Shown here: positions 42,735 through 52,187 of the stretch, piece by piece
Layout: each line of letters begins with the position of its first letter
Position numbering within the stretch: the first letter of the stretch is position 1
From: SXOA01 sp046593355
GTDB lineage: Bacteria > Planctomycetota > Planctomycetia > Pirellulales > Pirellulaceae
NCBI GenBank assembly: GCA_046593355.1
Contig: JBKJNY010000185.1
Coordinates: 6,765 to 70,764 of the forward strand
Direction of reading: 5' to 3'
Length of the DNA stretch: 64,000 nt
The notes under the pieces: generated by a model
Databases searched by the model: none
Seen by the model: the letters and a program-made list of their open reading frames with translations, nothing else
What the model was told of the DNA's origin: nothing
Program-made: the position numbers and the translations under genes

Positions 42735-43964
42735 TTAGCGCCCGTCGAGTCCTAGCATGCTGCATAGGAAGCTGCGGAAAACGATTCCCATTCCAAGTAC
42801 CGCGAACGTGACTCCCGGCACGACGAGCCTCATCGTCGAAGCATAGTCGAGTCGTCCCAAGCCAGCCTGAAACCAAGTCGCAGCTGCCCAAGTCACCAGG
42901 CCGAGACCCAGAATGACTGACGAAAAGCCCAATAGCGCGCCGCGTTCCAGCGTGAAGATTCGAAAGAAGGCGTCCGAGCGCGCCGTCAAAGGACGAAGAC
43001 CCTGTTTGGCCGCAAACACCGTCGTGAGCACCGCAAAAGACGCGGCTTGTTCCCCCAAAAGCAGGCACATGCTGGCGACCAGCAAAGTGTGCGCATCAAA
43101 TGTCACGCCCGAGATTTGAAATCCAGGCAAAGCGATCGCATAGCCCATCACACCCACAAGCATCAGCAGCAAGCCTGGATACCAGAACAGCCAACGTGGC
43201 GAGAAAAGCAGAAAGAAGCGGAGAGTTCGCCAGCCGTCGCGAAAGGTGCGAAGGTGCGGCCGACCCAGTTTGCGGCCGTCCGGCCAGAGTGTAATTGGGA
43301 CTTCGGTGATCCGTTCATCGAACAAACTCGCCTTGATGATCATCTCGGTTGCGAACTCCATCCCGGTGCAATGCAGCGACAGTCGCGTGTAGAGTGCTTT
43401 CGAAAAGCCGCGCATCCCGCAATAGATATCATGAACGGGCGATCGAAACATGAAGCGGGCCATCAGCGTGAAAAGGGGGTTGCCCAACCAGCGATGTAGC
43501 CACGGCATTGCGCCCGGCTGTACCGTACCGCCGCCTTTCCCAGGGAGTCGGCAACCCTGGACAAGATCGTAGCCCTCACGGAGTTGGTCCACAAACTTGG
43601 GGATCTCACGAAAATCGTAACTGTCGTCAGCGTCTCCCATGATGACAAACTTGCCGGCGGCTGCTTGAATACCGCCCATCAGCGCGCTACCGTATCCCTT
43701 CTCGGGCACGGGGACGACTGTCGCGCCGCAGCGATGGGCAATCTCGATCGATCCGTCCGTACTCCCGTTGTCCGCCACGATTACTTCGCCTTGGATCCCG
43801 TGCTGCCTCAGCGTTTCGACGGCTTTGGTGACGCAGATCCCAATCGTCTCGTGCTCGTTTAAGCAGGGCATGACAACGGAAACCTCGACCGGTCCCTTGC
43901 TTGCTGGCCGCGAGGCGGGTTCGGGCTTCTCCACAGGTGAATTCACCGTAGTCACAGTCAACAA
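42735..43964 (-). CDS. GT2 glycosyltransferase with C-terminal membrane segments
   Basis: A 409-aa protein. The GT2 domain has VSVVMPCLNEHETIGICVTK, VIVADNGSTDGS, VVPVPEKGYGSALMGGIQAA, and the DxD-type MGDADDSYDF. The C-terminal part has about four membrane helices from residue 250. This plan resembles polyprenyl-phosphate sugar synthases such as dolichyl-phosphate mannosyl- or GtrB-type transferases, which make the lipid-linked sugar used by GT-C enzymes. Two GT-C-like membrane genes lie immediately upstream. Confidence 0.85.
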   Translation of the reverse strand: MLTVTTVNSPVEKPEPASRPASKGPVEVSVVMPCLNEHETIGICVTKAVETLRQHGIQGEVIVADNGSTDGSIEIAHRCGATVVPVPEKGYGSALMGGIQAAAGKFVIMGDADDSYDFREIPKFVDQLREGYDLVQGCRLPGKGGGTVQPGAMPWLHRWLGNPLFTLMARFMFRSPVHDIYCGMRGFSKALYTRLSLHCTGMEFATEMIIKASLFDERITEVPITLWPDGRKLGRPHLRTFRDGWRTLRFFLLFSPRWLFWYPGLLLMLVGVMGYAIALPGFQISGVTFDAHTLLVASMCLLLGEQAASFAVLTTVFAAKQGLRPLTARSDAFFRIFTLERGALLGFSSVILGLGLVTWAAATWFQAGLGRLDYASTMRLVVPGVTFAVLGMGIVFRSFLCSMLGLDGR

Positions 43965-44043
43965 CCTTGGTTATAGAACGATTTCCACCTTGAGACTTTT
44001 CGCGGCACGACCAACCCGAACAGTTCCGAAAGTCCCGATGATA

Positions 44044-45294
44044 TTACCCAGCAGCGGCGACATCGCCAACGGGCGGGTGAGCCTCGGCCGCTCCCTTTGA
44101 CCTTCGCTGGCTCAGGAGTATCAGGTCAATCAGCAACGCCACGTGACAGAGAGCTAAGAGAGGCATACCCGCGGCGTCGAAAAAGGGCTTCGCATACCTG
44201 GTCGCCATCCACAACGCCAGCAGGTACCAGATGGACCGGGCCGGCCGCGCCCCGAGCATCAGGCGAAGGGGAAGTGCAAGCCAAACGACGTCATAATGGT
44301 AAAAGTGGGGAGCAACCAGGCCCGCGGCAACGAGCCAAAGAAATACAGACTCAGGCTTCAACTCTTTCAAGCCGCGATCAAACAGCAGGCCATAGCCGAT
44401 CAGGGCCACGATCGGCAGGGTAACGAGGGCCGCCCACGGCCAACCTCCCGCGCGATTCACCGAGTGGGTTATCGTCAGGAGACTGCACGACCAATCTGGG
44501 CGATACCAGGTGTTGTGCTGGTACTCGCCCGTGCCGCGGACAATGTCGATAAATCCGCTCCAAACTTCTCTGGGTGTGGACAAGAAACAGATTCCCCAGA
44601 GCAATACAAATCCAAGGGTCATCCCGCCCAGCGCAATCCATCTGGTCCGCAGCGCGGCCAGTGGAGCCAGCAGGAATAACGTCGGCTTGAGGGTGAAAAT
44701 CGAGAGGAGGAGACCTGCCACGAAGGGTCTCTTTGCCCGGCAGGCTGCAACCGATAGGGCTAAGAGGAGAAGCCACAGGGAACCTTTTTGGCCTGCTCGC
44801 CAGCCTTCATACAAGGGCGGAAACAAGACGAACACAGACCAGAAGAAAATCGCCAGGCGCGTCCTGCTCGTGCTTGGAGAGACGCAGTAATTCTCGATGA
44901 TGTAGACCGCCACGGGATATGCCAACACAATCAGCGCCATCCAGACCCATACCGCCGCCCGGTAATTCAGCAGCGAAAACGGCCGCAGCAGCCAATAATA
45001 GGGAGGCGGATAGACGGGAGGATAAAAGCCATGCTTGTCCCAGGCGAATCCCAGACGCTCCGGGGAATGTTGCCAGGCCGCGAACGCCTTCAGGTCATAA
45101 AGATCGCGCCCCTGCTCGGAGCGCAGCATGTCCGCGCCCGCCCATTCCTGAATGAAGTCTCCCCCAAAGGGTTTGGTCTCATCCGGGTCGTGCCAATGCA
45201 GTGAGGGCGTGGTTGCAAAAATGCGGCCAAACGCGATCGCGACGGCTATGGCGGTAATCGCCATCAGAACCCGATTGGAATGAGTGGTTTGCAT
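44044..45294 (-). CDS. GT87-type (DUF2029) membrane glycosyltransferase
   Basis: A 416-aa protein with about nine membrane helices. The first periplasmic loop has HWHDPDETKPFGGDFIQEWA and YDLKAFAAWQHSPERLGFAW, followed by YPPVYPPPYYWLLRPFSLL. This matches GT87 polyprenol-phosphate mannosyltransferase-like proteins. It would add sugars from a lipid-linked donor on the outer face of the inner membrane. The location between tad genes suggests modification of pilin or a co-exported surface glycan. Confidence 0.75.
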   Translation of the reverse strand: MQTTHSNRVLMAITAIAVAIAFGRIFATTPSLHWHDPDETKPFGGDFIQEWAGADMLRSEQGRDLYDLKAFAAWQHSPERLGFAWDKHGFYPPVYPPPYYWLLRPFSLLNYRAAVWVWMALIVLAYPVAVYIIENYCVSPSTSRTRLAIFFWSVFVLFPPLYEGWRAGQKGSLWLLLLALSVAACRAKRPFVAGLLLSIFTLKPTLFLLAPLAALRTRWIALGGMTLGFVLLWGICFLSTPREVWSGFIDIVRGTGEYQHNTWYRPDWSCSLLTITHSVNRAGGWPWAALVTLPIVALIGYGLLFDRGLKELKPESVFLWLVAAGLVAPHFYHYDVVWLALPLRLMLGARPARSIWYLLALWMATRYAKPFFDAAGMPLLALCHVALLIDLILLSQRRSKGAAEAHPPVGDVAAAG

Positions 45295-45340
45295 CCACAG
45301 TCCTCTGATTCCGTAATCGATTCGAAACCACCCAGCGGCA

Positions 45341-47035
45341 TCAAAAGGGATTCTCGGTGCCCGTCGCGTCGATTGGCTGAAGGCGTAACGGATCGCAGTC
45401 GGGCTCGAGCAACCAGATGCGGCGACCTTGAAAATGCCTGATCAGGCCAACATTCTGGCCGTCCCCCATGTCGCGCGCCCAGACGAGATCCTGGCAATCA
45501 ATATTCGCTCTATTGTAGACCCATTCCGCATCGGGATTGTGATGCTCGAGATCATAGCGCACGAGAACCAGGTGAAGGCCCCCCAAGGACTCGAGAGAGG
45601 AGATGACCGCTTCCCGTCGTTCGACCACTTCACTGTGCTGGAGCGAGTATCGCGCAATACCAACCGCAAAGCTGAGAATGGAGATGACGAGAACCGCCGT
45701 CACCAGGACTATCCCCGCCTGCCTTCCCGCGACTCGATATTCGGCCAACTTCTGCAGCAGAATCACCTCCGCCAAGATGATGGTCGTCGACAGCGGTGCA
45801 GCGTAGTGCGGTAGGAACCAAAGGCAAGGGACCATCCCTAACCACTGGAGGCACAGCAGCACAGACGTCAGTTGAAAGACGCGATTCCGACACGCAGCGG
45901 ATAGACTCAATATAGTGATCAGAAATGTCGGTCCAGCGGCAAAGCCGAAGAGTTGCAGCGATTTGATCGCTGCGAAGCGAGGCAGACTTGCTCGTGCGTC
46001 GGCAATGGCCTTGGCCGCAGTTCCCTTTACGGGATCTTCATAAAAGCGTTCCATAACCCAATGCCGGTACTCCTTGGTCGCACCCTTTTCTTGCCAGGAA
46101 AAGAACGACAGCGAATTGTACGTGCGCTCATGCATTGCGTAGGGCATTGTCAAAACATCTCCCGTTACGGCAATGTTGTAGGCACACATTGCGGCGCCCG
46201 TCGCCAATAGCACGCCTAGCATGGCCGTGATCGCTCCCAGGCGTTCTCGCCAGCCTCTGGCAAAGACATGGAAGAGCATCCACATCATGACCGGTACGGC
46301 CAGGACCAAACCTTCAAAGGGACGAGAGTTCGCCAGAATCGCCAGCCCAGCACCGACCGCCAGTCCAGCTACCACGCTGGGGCGGTCGTTGGTGCGAGCC
46401 GCCCCCCCCACCAGTAAAGCAGCCCCACAGGCGGCGGCCATTCCGCCCCAATAACTGGCGATCCAATAGAATGGTCCGTAGCCAGTTGCCGGCAACAGGA
46501 CGCCAAACCGTAGGATCGGGATAGCCCCGCCCAGCAGCGCCCAGGGGGACGGGACAAATGCCCGCAGCATCCAATAGGTTGCCGCACACATCATCACGGC
46601 GGAAATCCATACCCCGACAATCGGCTGCCAAATGACCTGTCCCAATGCCAGCAACATGCTTTGGGCCGGAGGATATTTCCCCTGATAGGTCGGCTGATGG
46701 ATGACGTGAAAGGTTTCAAAATGCTGCCAGTGCGGATGCGTCGGGTTCGTAAGCCTCCCGCTGGCAAACGTATCGGCCGATAACAGGTACGCGAACTCGT
46801 CGTGAAATACCGGTGTGGGAAATCGGATGGCGGCAAGCAACACGCAGACTGCCAAAGTCCCCACCGTCAACGCCGCGTAACATCGGCGATCCAACTTGGC
46901 GAAGGAGGATAGAGCACCGCCGATATCGCGAAGCCTATTGGTCAGCTTCTCGGGAACAACAACTGCGAGGACCGCTGCGAGGAGAATCCCCAACACCTCG
47001 ATGGTCAGCGTCAGTTGTAACAAAAGCAGATCCAT
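45341..47035 (-). CDS. GT-C-type (PMT/ArnT-like) membrane protein
   Basis: It starts at ATG 47035, giving 564 aa with many membrane helices. The first periplasmic loop has PVFHDEFAYLLSADTFASGR, with the Asp-Glu pair, and LTNPTHPHWQHFETFHVIHQ, characteristic of ArnT/PMT_2 glycosyltransferases of planctomycetes. The C-terminal domain is soluble (RYDLEHHNPDAEWVYNRANI). It probably uses polyprenyl-phosphate sugar made by the GT2 gene. It is 46 bases upstream of the GT87 gene on the same strand. Confidence 0.75.
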   Translation of the reverse strand: MDLLLLQLTLTIEVLGILLAAVLAVVVPEKLTNRLRDIGGALSSFAKLDRRCYAALTVGTLAVCVLLAAIRFPTPVFHDEFAYLLSADTFASGRLTNPTHPHWQHFETFHVIHQPTYQGKYPPAQSMLLALGQVIWQPIVGVWISAVMMCAATYWMLRAFVPSPWALLGGAIPILRFGVLLPATGYGPFYWIASYWGGMAAACGAALLVGGAARTNDRPSVVAGLAVGAGLAILANSRPFEGLVLAVPVMMWMLFHVFARGWRERLGAITAMLGVLLATGAAMCAYNIAVTGDVLTMPYAMHERTYNSLSFFSWQEKGATKEYRHWVMERFYEDPVKGTAAKAIADARASLPRFAAIKSLQLFGFAAGPTFLITILSLSAACRNRVFQLTSVLLCLQWLGMVPCLWFLPHYAAPLSTTIILAEVILLQKLAEYRVAGRQAGIVLVTAVLVISILSFAVGIARYSLQHSEVVERREAVISSLESLGGLHLVLVRYDLEHHNPDAEWVYNRANIDCQDLVWARDMGDGQNVGLIRHFQGRRIWLLEPDCDPLRLQPIDATGTENPF

Positions 47036-47142
47036 GCCGGATGATTTACATTGCGGAATAAGGCCGTAACCACTCAAGATCAGGCTGGCCCAACAACGTC
47101 CCTAGAACCGGCGGGCCGCAAGAGGCAGGTAGCTCGGGGGCC

Positions 47143-48696
47143 CTACTCCACCAGATAGATCTGGGTCGCCCTGCCGCGGCCTCCGCCCGCCGAGAGAATC
47201 GTGACGTTGCCTTGGCCGGTCACGTTCATGCTGCCGCACACGAATTGGGCGTCATAGTTACCTTGGCCGGAGATCTGGAAAAGGGACCATTTGGCGTACA
47301 GGGTTCCCGCCAGGTTCCCCGCCGAACTATTGCCTGAAATCGTGATCGTCGCCTTGTGCCGTCGGCGCTGGTAGAACAGCATGCCGTTGAACACCGACGA
47401 GACGGTAGGAGCGCCGCTGTAGAGCGACGAATAATTCACTTGTGAAGTATCAATAGGGCTGAACGTCATGCCGGCATTGATTTGGAATCCGCCGGCATAG
47501 TCGGTATTGGGAAGGGTGGTGCTGTCGTTCCCATCATTCACGTCCGGGTTACCATTGGAGGGGTTATAGCTGATCGCCGTGTTATAAAACATCATCTTCC
47601 GCGCAATGACCGTTCCTCCGGTAATCTGAAGTGCATTGGTGACGTTTTGCGCGGGAGAAATGACGTAGATTCCTGGAATCATGTAGATCGTTCCGCCGGT
47701 GATGGAAATGCGATCGTAGATTCCCGGATGGAGAATGACCTGGCCCGCAGTGGCGGTGTGACCATTCCCCACGACTTCACCCCCCACGGCGACGAAATTC
47801 TGTCCCGCCGTGTCCGAATTGATGCCGTTCACACCGGCATTGGTAACGGCGATGTCCCCTCGCCGCCGGGGATCGACTCCGGAGCTGGTCATCGGCGTCG
47901 GCAAGGTAATCAGCGGATCGGGTTCACTGAGAGTACGACATTCCAGAGGCGAGGGACCGCCTAGGTCATAGGACTTGAAATTTGCGGGGTTATCCACGCC
48001 GCCAACAACGCGGATCTCCTGGGCGAAGATCCCCGAATCCGAATTGGGCTGCCCTCCGCTTGCGCCAAAACCGTTATTGCCATTGTTAATAGGGTTGCCA
48101 TTCTCATCCACGCCCCCTCCTTCGGAGTTGACGCTCACACTTCCGTTCACCCGGATAGCCCCGCCGCCGCTTACATTGATACCGGGACGTGCACCAGGAT
48201 CGAGCACCAACACCCCCTCGCCCGAGGAATGCGCCTCGTAACCCGCCACGGCCCGGGCTTGGACTTGCTGGTTTGGATCGACCCCAATGACGTGAGCGAT
48301 AAGGGTTTGATAGGGGACGGTGACGATGACCTCGACATAGCCGGCCTGGCCCGCGTAGACTCCCGTGGCGGGGGGAATATTGACCACGGGGGCCGGCGCA
48401 TTGGAGAGGCCATTGTAGGTCTGCACAAAGGAGGTGCCCGTCGCGGTGGCCGTTTGCGTGGTCTGTCCACGCATTCGGTCCATGGCGGCACCCAGGGCGG
48501 CGGCATCAGCGGCGTTTTGCGCCTGGCGGTAGGTCGTGGCCAGCAGGGCCCAATCGACCACAAATCCCACCATGCCCAGAAGGACAATAAGGAAAATCGC
48601 GAAGACGACCAGCACCACGCCCCGTCGCTGGCGATAGGCCTGGCAGGTTTGCCAACATCGCCCCCAGGCGTTCGACAGGGATCGCCGGTTGTTCAT
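47143..48696 (-). CDS. tadG: TadG-like minor pilin/assembly protein
   Basis: It starts at ATG 48696 (AAAGGA upstream), giving 517 aa. The TadE/G-type N-terminus RRGVVLVVFAIFLIVLLGMV precedes the conserved AQNAADAAALGAAMDRM. The rest is an extracytoplasmic beta-rich domain with Gly/Asn-rich repeats (GGGAIRVNGSVSV, GGTIYMIPGIYV), similar to a parallel beta-helix. TadG proteins help pilus assembly or sit at the tip. It lies downstream of two tadE genes. Confidence 0.85.
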   Translation of the reverse strand: MNNRRSLSNAWGRCWQTCQAYRQRRGVVLVVFAIFLIVLLGMVGFVVDWALLATTYRQAQNAADAAALGAAMDRMRGQTTQTATATGTSFVQTYNGLSNAPAPVVNIPPATGVYAGQAGYVEVIVTVPYQTLIAHVIGVDPNQQVQARAVAGYEAHSSGEGVLVLDPGARPGINVSGGGAIRVNGSVSVNSEGGGVDENGNPINNGNNGFGASGGQPNSDSGIFAQEIRVVGGVDNPANFKSYDLGGPSPLECRTLSEPDPLITLPTPMTSSGVDPRRRGDIAVTNAGVNGINSDTAGQNFVAVGGEVVGNGHTATAGQVILHPGIYDRISITGGTIYMIPGIYVISPAQNVTNALQITGGTVIARKMMFYNTAISYNPSNGNPDVNDGNDSTTLPNTDYAGGFQINAGMTFSPIDTSQVNYSSLYSGAPTVSSVFNGMLFYQRRRHKATITISGNSSAGNLAGTLYAKWSLFQISGQGNYDAQFVCGSMNVTGQGNVTILSAGGGRGRATQIYLVE

Positions 48697-48745
48697 ATCC
48701 AGTTCCTTTTCTTGCGGTTTGTTTTCGAGGGGAGCGTCATTCCGC

Positions 48746-49252
48746 TCAATGGGCGATGTGCATCTCCGAGTCCCCCTGCAGAGTCCACGTGGGTGAGCCG
48801 AAGATGAACGTCGTGATCGGGGTAAAATCCGCGCTGACCGTGACATGGACTCGCTGGTTGACTTCATTCCCGCCGTCGGGCCAGGTGGCTTGGAGGCGAA
48901 CTTGCGTGGGATCCATCAGGATCAATTGCGGACGAAGAGCATCGGCAATGGCGTTGCTATCGCTGGCCACCCCGCTAATTGCCGTAGGGCCCAGGGGAGA
49001 GGTGGCGAACTCGCCGCGCACGATGGCCGCACGCGCGCCGTTCCGGGCAGCTTCCGCAAGCGACTGCGAACGGGACACCATGATCCCCAGGTCGATCATG
49101 CCGAATACCAACATCAAGAACGTCACGAGCACGATCGACGTTTCCGCCAGGGTTGCCCCGCGGCGGGAACGCCGCAGCGCTCGAATCGATTTTTTGTGCC
49201 TGCGGGCCATGACAGTTTTGATTTCGCGTTCTCCCGTGCTCGTCTCCGCCAT
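48746..49252 (-). CDS. tadE: TadE-family pseudopilin
   Basis: A 168-aa protein. After a basic leader comes the TadE segment RRGATLAETSIVLVTFLMLV, with G-A-T-L-A-E giving a prepilin-like cleavage site, then FGMIDLGIMVSRSQSLAEAA. AGGAA precedes ATG 49252; an internal start at MARRHKKS is possible. It starts 10 bases after the previous tadE gene. Processed by the CpaA peptidase, it would be a minor pilin. Confidence 0.85.
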   Translation of the reverse strand: MAETSTGEREIKTVMARRHKKSIRALRRSRRGATLAETSIVLVTFLMLVFGMIDLGIMVSRSQSLAEAARNGARAAIVRGEFATSPLGPTAISGVASDSNAIADALRPQLILMDPTQVRLQATWPDGGNEVNQRVHVTVSADFTPITTFIFGSPTWTLQGDSEMHIAH

Positions 49253-49262
49253 TCCAGGGTTC

Positions 49263-49727
49263 CTAACGGATGACGCGCATTTCCACCGTGCGCGAGAGGG
49301 GAAACGGGCTGGGCAATCCCGGCCAGGACATGATCATATGAAATTCGTAGTTCACGCGCACTTGCACGCGCTTCAAACCGCTTTGCTCCGCAATCACGAC
49401 AGGATCGGGGATCGTCAGTTGGTTCGAGACGAATCCCGTGGCCCCCTTGATCTCGTCGGTGCATGCCGTCCGAATCGCGGTCCGCCACGCAGGAAGCGTG
49501 CCCGCCGTAACCTTATTGACGCTGCCATAGCCGGCCCCCGCGCGGGCCGAGTTCGTGACGGCAATATACATATAGCCGAAGCGCCCAAAATCAATGCAGG
49601 CGAGCACTATCGTGATGAGCACTGGCAGGATCACGGCGAACTCGACAGCGGCCGCGCCGCGGCGATTACGGCGGGCAGCTTTTTCCTGCCGCCTGATCCG
49701 AGACGTCTTCGGGTGTGAATGATTCAT
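49263..49727 (-). CDS. tadE: TadE-family pseudopilin
   Basis: A 154-aa protein from ATG 49727 (MNHSHPKTSRIRRQEKAARR); a TTG start 15 bases upstream is an alternative that overlaps the regulator stop. The core is NRRGAAAVEFAVILPVLITI, with the Gly/Glu processing pattern, then VLACIDFGRFGYMYIAVTNS. It differs from the second tadE in length and C-terminus, so the two are probably distinct minor pilins. Confidence 0.85.
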   Translation of the reverse strand: MNHSHPKTSRIRRQEKAARRNRRGAAAVEFAVILPVLITIVLACIDFGRFGYMYIAVTNSARAGAGYGSVNKVTAGTLPAWRTAIRTACTDEIKGATGFVSNQLTIPDPVVIAEQSGLKRVQVRVNYEFHMIMSWPGLPSPFPLSRTVEMRVIR

Positions 49728-49734
49728 GGCGCGG

Positions 49735-51168
49735 TCAAACAATTCCCAGCCGGTTGAGCTTCTTGTAAAACGCCGCCCGGCTGATGCCCAGCATCTCGGC
49801 GGCCCTGGTGCGGTTGTCCTGGCACCGATTCAGCGTCGTGACGATGGTGTCCCGCTCCGCCGCATGGCGGGCAAAGCTCAAGGAGTACTCGGCGGTGGGG
49901 AACATTTCAGCCAGGCCCGGCCCGTCGGACGAAGTCAGGATTTGCTGGTCGCGGGTGATTTCTTCTGGGAGATCCTCCACCTCAATCCCCGGCTTTTCGG
50001 TGAGCACGGCGAGTCGCTCCACCACGTTCTTGAGCTCCCGCACGTTGCCCGGCCAATGATAACCGGCCATCAGGGACAGAGATTCCTCCGAGAAGTGCTC
50101 GACTGAGGTCATCCCACGGTCTCGCAAGCTCTGCAGAAACTTTCTAACCATGCTGGGAATAGCGCCGCTTCGCTCCCGCAAGGGAGGAATCCCCAGGGAT
50201 ACTACATTCAAACGGTAATAGAGATCAAGGCGGAAGCGTCCGGCCTTGACTTCATCCGCCAGGTTTCGGTTCGACGCAAAGATGAGGCGCGAGGCGACTT
50301 GCTGGGACTCGCCGGAGCCAACCGCTTCGAAGGCCCGATCATCAACCACTCGCAACAGGCTGCTTTGCGAGGAAAGGGGGAGTGAGTCAATTTCGTCGAG
50401 GAACAACGTGCCGTCCTCGGCCTGAGCAAACTTTCCGCGGTGGTTGCGGTCAGCGCCGGTAAATGCTCCCTGGCCGTGCCCGAATAATTCGCTCGCCAAA
50501 AGTGATTCTGGGAGGGCACCGCAATTGACCACCACAAACGGCTTCTTGCGGCGGGGAGAAAGGTCGTGCATCAGGCGAGCCACGCACGTCTTCCCCGCGC
50601 CGGTTTCTCCCGTCAGCAGCACGTTGGAATCGACCTGCGCCAACCGCTTGACGGTTTTGAGGAGCGACTTCGAGCATTCCGAGACAAAGACCAGGCTGGA
50701 AGAGACGGGGACCTCGCTGCTGGTCGGAGCAAGGTTTTCGGCTGGCTCCCATTCGGAAACATCGTCGGTGGCAATCGAGCCCATCGAACGCGCCCTCAAG
50801 GTAAGAAAGTCGATAAGAAAGGACAAACGGGATAGGTTCAGCGGACGGAGCAAGCAGTCCACAGCGCCCGCGTTCAGGAGCTCGCCACGATCGATATGCC
50901 CCTCGGATTCCGCGATGACCACAAGCGGGATAGCGGGAGATCGAGACATTGCTAGTGCTAGCAGTTCAAGGGTGGCGGGCAGATCCGCCCGCCCGTCCAG
51001 GTAGACCAAGAGCAATCCGGCGTTCCCCTGGGAGCTCAAGCTTTGGATTGCAGCGGCGATCGTAAGGTGATGGCCGACACCGCAGCCAGCAACCTGGCGA
51101 ATGCAGGAACTGATGGAAGAAAGAAGTTCGGCGGATCCTCCCGCGAGAACGACGGTCTTGGTGTTCAT
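49735..51168 (-). CDS. Sigma54-dependent activator with degenerate receiver domain
   Basis: A 477-aa protein from ATG 51168. The N-terminal 125 residues have a receiver-like fold, but the acidic pair is absent (VVLAGGSAELL) and the lysine position reads LRPLN, so phosphorylation is doubtful. The AAA+ domain has GETGAGKTCVARLMH, the sigma54-contact loop GHGQGAFTGAD, and GTLFLDEIDSLPLSSQ. The C-terminal Fis-type HTH is NRTRAAEMLGISRAAFYKKL. It is divergent from flp, which has a perfect sigma54 promoter, so it most likely activates the pilus operon. Confidence 0.9.
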   Translation of the reverse strand: MNTKTVVLAGGSAELLSSISSCIRQVAGCGVGHHLTIAAAIQSLSSQGNAGLLLVYLDGRADLPATLELLALAMSRSPAIPLVVIAESEGHIDRGELLNAGAVDCLLRPLNLSRLSFLIDFLTLRARSMGSIATDDVSEWEPAENLAPTSSEVPVSSSLVFVSECSKSLLKTVKRLAQVDSNVLLTGETGAGKTCVARLMHDLSPRRKKPFVVVNCGALPESLLASELFGHGQGAFTGADRNHRGKFAQAEDGTLFLDEIDSLPLSSQSSLLRVVDDRAFEAVGSGESQQVASRLIFASNRNLADEVKAGRFRLDLYYRLNVVSLGIPPLRERSGAIPSMVRKFLQSLRDRGMTSVEHFSEESLSLMAGYHWPGNVRELKNVVERLAVLTEKPGIEVEDLPEEITRDQQILTSSDGPGLAEMFPTAEYSLSFARHAAERDTIVTTLNRCQDNRTRAAEMLGISRAAFYKKLNRLGIV

Positions 51169-51555
51169 GGGTCTCTTACCTGTTCTTTTCTGCAAGGGGT
51201 CCGACCCATGCCGGGGGGGTGTCTCAGATGCGAAGGGGGGGCTGTCGTCGCCAGTGTTGGCCAAGGTGGGATCAATCTTGGAGCCAACCCACCCTTCGTG
51301 TCTGATGTGTCTCTTATCATAGTCGAATTAGGGGGATGTCAACACGCGATTAAGCGTATTTTGGTACTTTCTGTGGCGCTAGAAATTACCCCCCATTTTT
51401 CGTCCTTAACTCCAATCACAGCAGCGTGCTAGAAGTACTCAATCCTTTTAGCGCCTCGCCACATTCCGGTTCTCGTAGGAGGAAATTCAACAAGGTGCGG
51501 TCATTCGCCGTGACCTGGAAATGCTTCCGACTCGGCACAGCGCCAATTGTCTCTG

Positions 51556-51569
51556 GTTGGCGCGCCAAC
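51556..51569. promoter_or_regulatory. Palindromic candidate activator site
   Basis: GTTGGCGCGCCAAC is a perfect 14-bp palindrome about 155 bases upstream of the sigma54 promoter, the usual distance for an enhancer bound by a Fis-type HTH activator. The flanking region 51169-51926 has no gene apart from this regulation. Confidence 0.5.
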
Positions 51570-51722
51570 TGACTGGTGAACAGTGTCAACGTCTGGTTGC
51601 CGAAAGCACCCGAAGGTGTAGCGCGCCCCCCCAGTCCCGCCGAAGAAAAATAGAGGCCTAAGTCCTTGCGGGTCCTCGACTTGGCACGGTCCCTGATCGT
51701 TGTTCGCGGGAATCCTCTGGAA

Positions 51723-51739
51723 CTGGCACGGACCTTGCT
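51723..51739 (+). promoter_or_regulatory. Sigma54 (-24/-12) promoter of the flp operon
   Basis: CTGGCACGGACCTTGCT matches the consensus YTGGCACGRNNNTTGCW at every defined position. Transcription should start about 12 bases downstream, leaving a leader of about 175 bases before flp. A second partial match, TTGGCACGGTCCCTGAT at 51681-51697, lies 42 bases upstream and lacks the -12 GC. Confidence 0.85.
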
Positions 51740-51926
51740 TTAAGCCCTCGCAAGTTTGGATGGAAGTTATTCGGAGTTCTCGAAAGTGACTGAAAGCAAT
51801 AATAACCACTCCAAACGTTGTCTCCAGCCTGGGTGCGAACAGGACCGGCCGAACTGACCGCTCCGGGCGAGTGACTTCAACTTTGTGCATTTCCCATTTT
51901 TTTCACTTGGATTAGGAGTTCTCGTT

Positions 51927-52085
51927 ATGAAGTCGATTCTCAATTTCGTTCGCAATGATGAAGGTGCCGCTCTTGCTGAATACGGCCTGCTCATCGCCCT
52001 CATCGCCGTGGTTTGCATCGCCGCGGTGACCTTTCTCGGAACGCAGATTTCCGGCTACCTGAGCACGGCTGCCGGCAAGTTCTAG
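51927..52085 (+). CDS. flp: Flp-type major pilin
   Basis: A 52-aa prepilin, MKSILNFVRNDEGAALAEYG and so on. The cleavage site is G-AALAEY (Gly before cleavage, Glu5-Tyr6 after), followed by a hydrophobic segment (LLIALIAVVCIAAVTFL) and a short tail GTQISGYLSTAAGKF. This is the minimal pilin of the type IVc pilus. TTAGGAG precedes the ATG. First gene after the sigma54 promoter. Confidence 0.93.
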   Translation: MKSILNFVRNDEGAALAEYGLLIALIAVVCIAAVTFLGTQISGYLSTAAGKF

Positions 52086-52187
52086 TGCTGGCGATCAGTT
52101 GGCGGAATCGCGTTGATTCCATTGTCGAGGTTGGGCGTCTCCATGTGGCGCCCGACCTCTTTTGTTTGATTTCATGGAGCGAAAAAA

